The position numbers and the translations under genes are program-made. 64,000 bases of DNA from Drosophila pseudoobscura (lineage: Eukaryota > Arthropoda > Insecta > Diptera > Drosophilidae): contig NC_046679.1 in NCBI RefSeq assembly GCF_009870125.1, positions 21,762,001-21,826,000 of the forward strand, written 5' to 3'. Positions within the stretch are counted from its first letter, which is position 1. Each line of letters opens with the position of its first letter. The notes under the pieces are model-generated. The model searched no databases and was not told the DNA's origin. It saw nothing but the letters and a program-made list of their open reading frames with translations. Below, in pieces: positions 52,303 through 61,174 of this stretch.

Positions 52303-54236
52303 TTAATAGCACTTCTTGTGGCACCAGTCCCAGATGCAACCATCGTCGGCGTTACAGCCGAATCCGCTGGGATAGATGCCGCAATAGTCCTGGGAGTTCA
52401 TGAAGGAGCAGATGCCGTTGGGACAGTAGTAGCTGTAGCAGCCCGGTGAGCATTTGTCCCGCTGGTCGTGCTTGCAGCCAGAGCAGTCCAGGAATTCTGC
52501 AGTCGAATTGAACGAATAATTTAATGATGTTCAGGATTAGGCAGCTCTCACTTACCGCTCTCCTTGCACTCGGGCGTACTGCAGGCCTGCAGCGGAGGAT
52601 TGGGCGGCATCACGAGGCGTCGTCGGTTCTCGCTCTCGACAATCTGCGGCGGCTTGAGATAGATCACCGAGTTGGTGCAGACCCGGGGATCGCACAACTT
52701 ACGCTCCCGGCTGGAGCAGACCCAGTTGGGCGCGTAGTTGATGCATATCCGGGGACTCTTTACCAAACAGCAGCCCGGCGGAGGATTCCGGCCCGGAAAG
52801 ACTTCGGATGTCGGTGGAAGCGCCATAGTCGTTGGTTGCCCTGTAGGATAAAGCCATGGTCTCTTTGTGGTTGTTGTTATTATATCGTTGGATTCCTCAT
52901 GCCTGGTGGTGGCATCGTAGCTCTTGTCGTACGCCTCATCGTATGGGGGGTGTGTAGAGTACTCCACACGGTTAATGTTCTCGGTGGCCACCGTATACTC
53001 GTGCTGGTTCCGGATCACATTGTCGATCTCCAGTATAGTGGTTATATACCCCGGCTCCTGGCAGCTCCCGCCATGCCACACGGTGCCAGCCGGACAAGCC
53101 GGCAACAGGCAGCGCCCTGCGTAGTATTCACCCTCCGTGCAGACAATCCTCCGGCATTGCTCCTCGAAGAAGATCGAGCCGGGCGGACAGCGCGCAAGTT
53201 CGACTGGACGTTCAACTGTTGGTGGAAACGGAGGTGGTGGTGGTTCCGTGGTCGTTGTCGTCGGTTCCTCTGTGGTTGTTGTTGAGGGTTCTTCTGTAGT
53301 TGTTGTCGTCGGTTCCTCTGTGGTTGTTGTTGAGGGTTCTTCTGTAGTTGTTGTCGTTGTGGGTTGGGTCGTGACCGGAGGAATGACTGTTGTGGACTCA
53401 AACGGACAGGGCAACGGATCCTTCAAATAACACTTTCCATCTGTGTTCAGGTAGTAGCCTGTTATGAAGATATCGAACATTTGTATGTATAAAAGGCATA
53501 TTTAATCCAAGCTTCGAATATTTTTTCTCTATCTAATGCAAGCAACTGCTATCATCTTTATGTAAATATATGCTCGACACGCACAAGCGTTTTCCACTGA
53601 AATTCGAATCAAGCTATTGTATTTTGCTGTTTCAGTCTTTGGCATTCTCTTTTAAATATATGTAATATATATACAGGAGGTAAATATATTTCTACGTATG
53701 CCATCGGACGTACATCGGAGACACTATCCTGAAACAGAACTTACCCGTGGGACATACTAAAGCATTTTGCGGATAGCACTGTCCATCTGTGCCCAGGTAA
53801 TAACCTGAAATGGATACACAGAAGTGTAAAAGCAGATAGAAATGCACTAAACAGAACTTACCCGTGGGACATACTAAAGCATTTTGCTGATAGCACTTTT
53901 CATCTGTGCCCAGGTAATAACCTGAAATGTATATACAGAAGTGTAAAAGCAGATAGAAATGCACCTTCTCAGGCAGCTCTTACCCGCGGGACAATTCAAT
54001 GAGCTCAGGCAATAGCCATTGACATTCTGATATCCGGGCGGACAGTAACCCTAGGAATAGAGGAATAAATAGGGATCACATAGTCAAATGTCCAATCTAT
54101 TAATGGAACCTTGAGCATTGAAGCTTACCGTGTTGTCTGATTTCTGATAACCCGTCGCGTAATTCTGAGCACATGCGTGGATCGCCAAGAAAAACATCCA
54201 GCACCAGAGCTTTGGGCGTAGCGATGTCGTCAGCAT
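52303..54236 (-). CDS. Secreted cysteine-rich protein with a Thr/Glu/Pro repeat linker
   Basis: Minus-strand exons: 54236-54129, 54050-53984, 53921-53862, 53804-53745, 53458-52556 and 52496-52303. They total 463 residues plus stop, all in phase. A signal peptide (about residues 1-23, cleaving near HACA/QN) is followed by short repeated modules, one per exon: GYCPPGYQNVNGYCLSSLNC, then GYYLGTDEKCYQQNALVCPT, GYYLGTDGQCYPQNALVCPT and GYYLNTDGKCYLKDPLPCPF. Then come a TTTEEPST repeat linker, a six-Cys block (CPPGSIFFEEQCRRIVC...), a CCLVKSPRIC block and a C-terminal domain starting EFLDCSGC with many Cys. The short modules and six-Cys block recall peritrophic-matrix or cuticle extracellular proteins, but they are not canonical type-2 chitin-binding domains. 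Function is unknown. It is a paralog of the two genes to its right and is transcribed away from the first. Confidence 0.88.
53257..53352 (-). repeat. 48 bp (16-codon) coding minisatellite, two copies
   Basis: Units at 53257-53304 and 53305-53352 are essentially identical and encode alternating TTTTEEP-S and TTTTTEEP-type segments in the linker. The period is a multiple of three, so copy-number change keeps the frame. Confidence 0.9.
53732..53965 (-). repeat. 117 bp tandem duplication of a whole exon plus flanking intron
   Basis: Copies 53732-53848 and 53849-53965 abut. Each contains one 60-base exon (53745-53804 and 53862-53921), its splice sites and the intron. Exon differences change only a few residues (DEKCYQQ versus DGQCYPQ). 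Both exons are phase 1-1, so duplication adds 20 residues without breaking the frame. Confidence 0.93.
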
Positions 54237-54465
54237 CTTGAATATTTTTGATCCGGTACTGTGTGTCGATGCTCAGCTGTCTGAACCCAGGACGCGACTA
54301 ACGAAAAATCGCTACAGATCGAGTGCAAACGTAGGCCAGGAACATAATTGTCGACGTCGCGATAACCCCCCGATAGTGGTTCAGGTGAAGGTCGCGGCCA
54401 GATTGCGGCGCCCCTGTTGAGGTAGTGTCTGGAGAGATCGCAGTCTCGCATCAGTTCCACTCGGT
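54237..54465. promoter_or_regulatory. Short bidirectional promoter between two secreted paralogs
   Basis: 229 bases separate the two divergent start codons. TCAGTT, a match to the Drosophila initiator, lies at 54451-54456, ten bases before the plus-strand ATG, implying a very short leader. No clear TATA box was seen on either strand. Shared control of the two genes is inferred. Confidence 0.5.
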
Positions 54466-56648
54466 ATGTCGACCACCCAAGTGCTTATTTCCTGCCTGCC
54501 GGCAGTACTGCTGCTGAGCTTCGGCGCTCATCTTCCCGTGGAGGTTATCGCGAACAGTTCACCGTGCACATCTATAACCAATGTCGGCGCGAGTCCCTGT
54601 GTCCTGCAACTCGCCAACCCATGCGGATCAGGTGAGTTGGCTGAACGGTTCCAGTTCGCTTCCCCTTGGGATGACATCTTTAACCCTAATCTAATCTCAG
54701 GTCAGGCCGGCTCCAGCACCATTGTGAATGTGATTACCGGTGGCTGCACTGGACTGGCTGCCCTGACTCCAAGCAACTCTGTCCAGAGTCCTAGTCCTTG
54801 CCCCAATACACCACTCCAACCGAGTCCTTGCCAAAACACGCCTGTCCAACCGAGTCCTTGTCCCACTACTCCTGTCGAATCGAGTCCTTGCCCTAATACA
54901 CCAGTCCAGCCGAACCCCTGTCCGAATAATCTAGTCCATCCGAATCCTAATCCCAATACACCACTCCAACCGAATCCGTGTCCCAATACGCCCATTCAAC
55001 CGAGTCCTAGCCCCAATACGCCTGTCCTACCAAATCCTTGCCCCAATACACCAGTGTTTCCTATCCCCAACGTGCCTATCCAACCGAGTCCTTGTCCGAA
55101 TACTCCAGTTCACCCGAATCCTAATCCCAATACACCACTCCAACCGAATCCGTGTCCCAATACGCCCATTCAACCGAGTCCTAGCCCCAATACGCCTAAC
55201 CTACCAAATCCTTGCCCCAATACACCAGTGGTTCCTATCCCCAACGTGCCTATCCAGCCGAGTCCTTGTCCGAATACTCCTGTTCAGCCTGCTCCCTGCC
55301 TTCCTCCGGTTCTACCCACTTATCCTCCTACCACCTACGCTCCCCCCACCAATCCTCCTCCCACATACGCCCCACCCACTTATCCTCCTACCACCTACGC
55401 TCCCCCCACCTATCCTCCTCCCACATACGCCCCACCCACCTATCCTCCTCCCACATACGCCCCACCTCCCACTTATCCTCCTCCCACGTATCCAACACCT
55501 ACACCAACTACTACTCCACCGCCTGCACCCATCATTATGTGTCCCCATGGAACAATTCTGGTGAAGGGCATCTGTCGCCTGGTGTTCTGTGGAACAGGTC
55601 AACGCTATGTGAATGGCCGTTGTATGCAGACCCGATGCCCTCAGGGATATGTTTGGACGGGACTTCGCTGCGACAGACCCAAGATTAAGGAACTGGGAAA
55701 CATCCACCTGGAGACGACGATTCTCAGCAAGGCAACGGGCCAATTGGTTACGAACAATGTTAACAATGTGAATGTGGATGCACCTATCTCGATTCCCGGC
55801 CATGACTACGATGAGGAGGAGGAGGATGTAGAGAAGATACCTCCTCCGCCCGGACCATCAACCGTACCATGTTGTAGTGTGATTGCTCCACGCATCTGCA
55901 GCGCTCCACCCAATGGCACGGGCTACAAATGTGCCAGCCGGAGCCAGCAGCAGTGCGGCAGCATTTGCCAAGCCAATAAGATGGTACTGACTCCTTCGCA
56001 GCTGACCAGCTGGACGATGAACAATAACCAGATGCTCGTGATGCCACCGAACTGGGGGCAGGGACAGGCGTGCCAGGCCCCCGGATCTTGCCAACAGACC
56101 CAGAGTAAGATTATTTATTCTATAGATATAGCTTAAGCAGCCGACTTTAAGAAAATCTGTACTTTGTACAATTCAACTGTCGCATTAGGGCCAGAAAAAC
56201 GTATTTATAGTCGGATAAACATCTCTTTGTAGTTTCATAGAGCCTGGTTCCTTTTGGGGAAATACGGGGAATGAAATTGATTTCCTGTACAAATTTTCCA
56301 TAAGTGAAAGAACACATTCGTATCGAATTGCCTACCTAACATCAAACTTTAAAAAATGTTTTAAGACCATTCAAATTACGCAATTTTTCGAAATGGAAAA
56401 GTTTCAGAATCTAGGTTCTGACTGCTTTTTAATTTTCCAAGTGGATATCTAATTATCGATCTCTTTATCTTTTCGCAGATTTCTATGATTGCAGCGGCTG
56501 TGGTAGGGGCGATGTGACCACATGCTCCTCGTACTGCTATACCTATCGGTGCAGTGGGCAGGGTTGCGCTTTCTACGATCAGGGACAGTACTGTGCCCAG
56601 TATCCGGGCCAGATCGGGTGCCGTACGGAGGATGGCTGGTTCCAGTAA
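54466..56648 (+). CDS. Secreted cysteine-rich protein with long Pro-rich repeats
   Basis: Exons 54466-54631, 54701-56104 and 56479-56648 total 579 residues plus stop, all in phase. The signal peptide is MSTTQVLISCLPAVLLLSFG. A low-complexity region follows: QPSPCPNTPV decamers at about residues 84-253, then YPPTTYAPPT-type repeats at about 263-327. Next come a six-Cys block (CPHGTILVKGICRLVFC...), a CCSVIAPRIC block with CASRSQQQCGSICQANKMVL, and a C-terminal domain NFYDCSGCGRGD...C-rich. Block order and C-terminal splice phase match the divergent gene at 52303-54236, so the two are paralogs. The repeat residues suggest an extracellular matrix, cuticle or secretion component; function is not known. 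The 69 bp first intron is open in frame, so a naive ORF adds 23 spurious residues. Confidence 0.87.
54632..54700 (+). other. 69 bp intron, a multiple of three without an in-frame stop
   Basis: GTGAGT at 54632 and CTAATCTCAG ending at 54700 are strong splice signals, with CTAAT words that could serve as branch points. Removal joins NPCGSG to QAGSST. Because the length is 23 codons and no stop occurs, retention would yield a longer protein. Confidence 0.8.
54940..55287 (+). repeat. 174 bp higher-order coding duplication of Pro-rich decamers
   Basis: Copies 54940-55113 and 55114-55287 are nearly identical (for example GTCCTACC versus AACCTACC, and TGTTTCC versus TGGTTCC). Each holds several 30-base decamer units and one shorter unit (FPIPNVPIQP or VPIPNVPIQP). 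The period is 58 codons. Confidence 0.92.
55319..55496 (+). repeat. Tyr-Pro-Pro coding repeat
   Basis: 30-base units encoding YPPTTYAPPT or YPPPTYAPPT, with two or three synonymous variants alternating. The first unit carries NPPPT. Confidence 0.88.
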
Positions 56649-56827
56649 TACAGAATATATATTTGAATATTGTGCAAATTTGAAGATTCCTTTTAAAATA
56701 AGTATTCTGTACCTTATAATATTTCGTACAAGTATATTTTATCCTTAAAAAGATTACCTAAGGTCAATGTTGCACATATCAGAATCAATCAAATCATATA
56801 GGAGATAGAATTTAAATCCTGATTCAG

Positions 56828-56833
56828 AATAAA
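56828..56833 (+). terminator. AATAAA polyadenylation signal of the Pro-rich secreted gene
   Basis: About 180 bases after the stop codon, in AT-rich sequence. Confidence 0.6.
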
Positions 56834-57581
56834 CCGCTGGCAGTCTCCCAAAATACGTGTATTATATTATTGTATTATTATTATATATTTATATGTATTA
56901 TATCTTTATTATAGTCTTCCCAGAATCAAGAGCATATACGAGCTAAGCCGCTAAGCGATTGGATAAATGTTATGCATAGCCACATTATGGAACTCAATAG
57001 CTTCATACTTTTTGTGACAGAAAGGGAATCAAACAAAGCGGATAAAAAAACTGAGTAAAGCCGAAGGGGAAGACGAAGATAGCGTCGTAAAATTGCCAAC
57101 TATATAGACTATACTGTCGGAAGAGTTTGATAAGGTTCGGTTTGGCTGCTTGACGTTATAGTGAAAAGTGCTGACACTCTTATACACGTCACCGTGTTGG
57201 TTTTTTAAGAAGCACCGTATTGGAACTCCCGGAATCCCCACCCCAACAATAATTGCCAAAAAAGTCTGTTCGTTGTACAGAATTTGCCATCACTATGCTA
57301 TTAATATAATAATAATAATAATTTATGGATCAACATTCCCATGTGTTTAAAGTTTCGCGTATGCCGCAGGCATACACGAATGCAGTCGAAGTTGACTGAT
57401 AGCTTTGGCAATAATCAATTCATTGATAATGTTATCTAGTGTTATCTACGAGGAATAGAGAAGGAAGTAACGAACAAGCTATGGCAGTTCTCTTTACCCG
57501 TTCATCGCCAACGGACGTACGAAGTTCTATTAATTAACTGAAAACGATTGAAAGAGCAAAAACAAAAGACGGACTCGAACC
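56834..57581. other. Intergenic region before the third secreted gene
   Basis: AT-rich, no convincing coding sequence. It should contain the promoter of the gene starting at 57582, but no TATA box or strong initiator stood out. Confidence 0.5.
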
Positions 57582-59995
57582 ATGTCACGGACCAAGGTGA
57601 GCAATAAACTCTTTAAAACGAAATGGTAGTTCGTCCAGAACATTTTATTGTAACTGAAATCGGAATATACATATGGCTGCCAGTTTGAATTCTATTTATG
57701 TTGCGATGATGTCAACTTTAATGGCATAATCGGATTGGCAGTAGTTTTCTGGTGAGGTAAAATAATTAAGGGCTTGTAAATCATGGGAAACCTATGAGGG
57801 TGACGAATACGCCTTTGATACGACGAGAAAGTGCGAGGAGTATGACGTATGAAGAGTATGAACCCCGAAAAGTACAACTGTTGCCACATGGTTCGATATA
57901 TCCCAGAGAGCAATCCCAATTGTAAACAATTCTGGTGTCTGAGAATCTTTGGACCGAATACAGGTGCCTCCTCCAAGCTTGGGGTAGGTTTATTTATCGG
58001 TGAAAACGGTTCGGATGAGCCTTATAACAATTCCCCGGAGAACTTATACTGGTTCGATGGGCACCTCGATTCGATGGCCGGCACGAAGACTCAGGGCGAA
58101 TCGAGGTATTATAGCGCCAGAGCCAATATTGAATTGGAAATTAGTTCATACTCGTAATAAGGATCTGGGTCTAACTGATAACACTAGTCTATAAAAATAT
58201 ATATAGCTTTTTTCCGCTGCGAATCAACCGAATTTTTATGATAGATTTGGGGCTTTTTCACACAATTTTTGTATGTGAAAAAAGCACTACCTGTGATAAA
58301 AAAAGTTTAAAAAACACCAGACCAACAAAATATAAAAAAAACTGAACCTCAAAAAAAAAATTGTTAATCATTTTGAAGGCCCCAAATCATAAATCTATCG
58401 ATTTGGTTCACAGCGGAATTGTGGAACTAACCACCTTATTATGATGACAATAAATAATTTTGCACAACCTTGGCTACAATGAAGTTTTATCATAATACCT
58501 TCGGCGCATAAATTAGCCAGTAAGGAAGCTAACTTCCACACATTTGGTACCTATTTTACTTGGGAAACAATAGGAACTTTCGAGATTCAAAAACTATTAG
58601 TTAATTGAACATTTTATACCATTTGTACGAAATATTTGCTCTAGATGCATATTGGGAAACCTCGAATCCATAATGTGGATATTTAAGTACTAATGAGTAG
58701 TACTTCAACTGCACTGCCACACCTTTCAAAATCACCTTATCCTTGAACCTAATCTAATCTACTTTTCCCAATTGATATTTTTGCTATAGCTACACCGGTC
58801 AACGATTGGATGGCTGCTCGTTCTGCTCACCACAGTCTTAGTCCAGGCCGAGGATACGGTCAAGGCGGCGAACAACACGATTGTGGTGCACACTCCATTG
58901 CAGAACTATGATCAGCCCACGCTGCGGGACTACGAGGAGTGCCAGGCGAATAGGGACAAATGCATAGATGTGTGTGGCGGGGATGGGGACTGCCAGGATG
59001 AGTGTCCGCTGTGCCCGGAGCTGTACGACAAGCCGCTGATGGTGCAGGGCGTAAACGACACGGAGTTCGTGGCCCCCGCACAGAAACCCCTAAACACCAC
59101 CAACATCATCCGTCTGACGAACGAGATCAACAACATCATCCAGCACGACATTAAAAATCGCAACGAGGTCAATGTCCAGGTGCAGCAGAATGTATCTCAG
59201 GTCGGAGGACGCTTCGGTTTGGGCTACAACGACCAGGGTTCCTGCTGCTTTGTGGTGAGGAGGGCGCGTGAGTGCGAGAGCAAGGACAACTGCCAGGAGC
59301 AGAGTCGCCAGCGAGTGTGTGGCGAGCGCTGCCAGGCCCGTGTGATGTTGGCCAAGCGAGTGGTCCAGTGCGATGTGGACGAACCCACCAAGTGCCACGA
59401 GACTATCGAGTATGTGCCACGCCGGCGCAAATCCACCGTGCGTCGGAAAGAATACCCTGAAGCTGCTGGTCCCTGCCGCTACCTGGGCAACTCCTGGCCG
59501 TATATCAGCTGCGGCCAAGAACCGGCTCAAGTACAGCGAGTGAAGCATTCCAGCTGCCAACAGTGCCTCAATCTGCCGTACGGCTATGTTCTTCAGAATG
59601 GACTGCCTGCCCAGTGCGCGGGCTGCTTCCTGGGCTATTCGGCTCCCTTCCAGCCCCAGTACTACGCTCCATATGTGCCATACAATCCATACCCACAATT
59701 TGCACCCCTCCCCAACTGTGGCCCTGGTGGCTGCAGCAACAACATCATCGATGGATCGCGATTGGAGCCCAGCGACGATATCCCTTCCCGCGATGACTGG
59801 ATCCTGTGTGATGGCGACAACATAGATGATTGCCTCAATAACGCCGATGGCAAAAAAGATAGTCCATCCATTCAACCCGATCTGACATCACAGGAAAAGG
59901 AAGATGACGATTATGGCGTGCCGGCTGAGCGACGACGTCGGCGGCGTCAAAATCGTCACGAGTTTGTGCCATCCGCCTACAGCAAGCGCAATTAA
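57582..59995 (+). CDS. Secreted cysteine-rich protein, third member of the cluster
   Basis: A five-codon first exon (57582-57596, MSRTK, donor GTGAGC) joins 58790-59995 (acceptor TTGCTATAG) in phase 0, giving 406 residues. The join creates a signal peptide (HRSTIGWLLVLLTTVLVQA, cleaving before ED). Features in order: a Cys-rich segment (CQANRDKCIDVCGGDGDCQD...), a conserved-looking TTNIIRLTNEINNIIQHDIK stretch, a CCFVVRRARECESKDNC block with CGERCQARVMLAKRV, C-terminal CxxC pairs, a Tyr/Pro-rich stretch (FQPQYYAPYVPYNPYPQF), an acidic part and a basic RRRRRR end. The CC-x-V...C...C-Q-A block aligns with both neighbours, so this is a more distant paralog. Function is unknown. Codon use is typical of conserved Drosophila genes, unlike the repeat-rich relatives. 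Confidence 0.87.
57849..58157 (+). pseudogene. ORF in the first intron of the third secreted gene, possible decayed gene
   Basis: A 102-codon ORF with ordinary Drosophila codon use and protein-like composition (NCCHMVRYIPESNPNCKQFW, GVGLFIGENGSDEPYNNSPE, WFDGHLDSMAGTKTQGES). Immediately upstream, another frame (57766-57849) reads WETYEGDEYAFDTTRKCEEY, and before that the first frame (57654-57752) reads a further 33 open codons. This looks like one coding sequence interrupted by two compensating frame changes and stops. There is no signal peptide and no recognised family. It could be a pseudogene, a gene with introns I cannot place, or chance. I do not join the pieces. Confidence 0.35.
58158..58789 (+). 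other. Rest of the first intron of the third secreted gene
   Basis: AT-rich. Two inverted words near 58213-58250 and 58383-58418 (GCGAATCAACCGAATTT and AAATCTATCGATTTGGTTCA regions) flank A-rich sequence, perhaps a small palindromic insertion. No gene was seen. Confidence 0.4.
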
Positions 59996-60150
59996 ACTCC
60001 AACTAAAACGGATTTCGTACTTATATTCTTTTTATACTCAAAATTGAATCATTCGCCTCATAATCTCCTCTCTAAATGATCTTAAACCATGCCATATTCC
60101 TTTGATTTTATTTGCCATAATGTATTTTGCCACGTAATAATTTGTTTCTT

Positions 60151-60156
60151 AATAAA
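60151..60156 (+). terminator. AATAAA polyadenylation signal of the third secreted gene
   Basis: About 155 bases after the stop codon. Confidence 0.7.
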
Positions 60157-61126
60157 GTTGCTTTCTCGACAAGTTTAAGGTACTTATGCAAATTTGATAG
60201 TATATCATATATTCGAAGCGGACTTTGCCAACGTTTATTAAAGATGCGTTAAATTATTCGATTGACATTTTAATAGTAAAAAAATATCCGATGCAGCCAA
60301 AGATTGGTATCATAATACCCAGAATGAAGAAAAAAAGTTTCCTGTGAATGGCTAGCTCGCTCTCTAACACTTCCTCGATCAGTGAAGGAGTGGGGGAGAT
60401 GTAACGGCCAAATGGCACTTCGTTGGTGGTATTAGAAAAATAGGTCATGAACGGTGTGAATGGAAACAGCTGCAGTATTGGAAATTAGTTAAAACCGGAT
60501 TAACGGAGTGAAGAATTATATTCTAGAAGTTACACAAATAATAAGAATGTATACTCGTATTTACAAATCGAGTGTCGAGGAATATTTGCCGCCACACCCA
60601 GCATCAAGAGTGGCTTAAATTTTGTAATCTTACCAAAAAGATTTCACATGGTTTCCTCTATCATGTTTCCTCTGCTAATATTTAATTAGAATGCTTATTT
60701 AACTAATTGTAAAATACATATTTTAATAAGAAACAAATCGGCTACAAGGGTTTATGTACTTTAAATAACGATTTATTTGATTGGCAGGGTGTAGAGCACA
60801 GGGCACAGGGCGGTAGGACCCTGTGTTTCTGCTTATAGACTAAACAACGTTTAATAAAATGTACTTCCTCATGCTTTAATGGTTCTGGTTAACAGTTTCT
60901 AGCGAACTAAATATATTTATATCTCATATGAATTGGATTTGATTTAAAGACATTTGTTCTTGCACTTTGCTTTGCATATAAAGGTAGTTGGTTTTCGTAT
61001 AGTTAAAAAGGGGGGCGCTCGCTGCTACTTCCCCATAGTTTGTTGCCCGTCTAGAAGAACAAGTGATGAAACGAAATTACTAGAACTTATGGTAATATTG
61101 CGCGTATGTGGTTTTTTAGTTGTTGG
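60157..61126. other. Intergenic region between the secreted cluster and GlyS
   Basis: AT-rich. Apart from the small ORF at 60254-60448, nothing coding is recognised. The right part may include extended GlyS 3' UTR. Confidence 0.5.
60254..60448 (-). CDS. Small putative membrane protein, 64 residues
   Basis: ORF ATG to stop on the minus strand. It has a hydrophilic, acidic N-half (EVPFGRYISPTPSLIEEVLE, then SELAIHRK) and one hydrophobic segment at about residues 38-59 (LFFFILGIMIPIFGCIGYFF) before a short TIKMSIE end. An in-frame reading continues upstream to a CTGCAG acceptor-like site at about 60467-60472, so a 5' exon is possible. No family is recognised. The single helix after a charged segment is the layout of small regulatory membrane peptides, but chance is not excluded. 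Confidence 0.4.
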   Translation of the reverse strand: MTYFSNTTNEVPFGRYISPTPSLIEEVLESELAIHRKLFFFILGIMIPIFGCIGYFFTIKMSIE

Positions 61127-61132
61127 TTTATT
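61127..61132 (-). terminator. AATAAA polyadenylation signal candidate for GlyS
   Basis: TTTATT on the plus strand, 43 bases past the GlyS stop. Further candidates lie at about 60.76-60.91 kb, so a longer 3' UTR is possible. Confidence 0.45.
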
Positions 61133-61174
61133 CGTCACTATTTTGAAAGTGGTTCCTAAGGTCCACAAAGGGCT

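Noticed and set aside
59090..59875. 261-codon minus-strand frame
   Set aside because: Antisense of the third secreted gene, whose sense frame has a signal peptide, clean splice phase and family resemblance.
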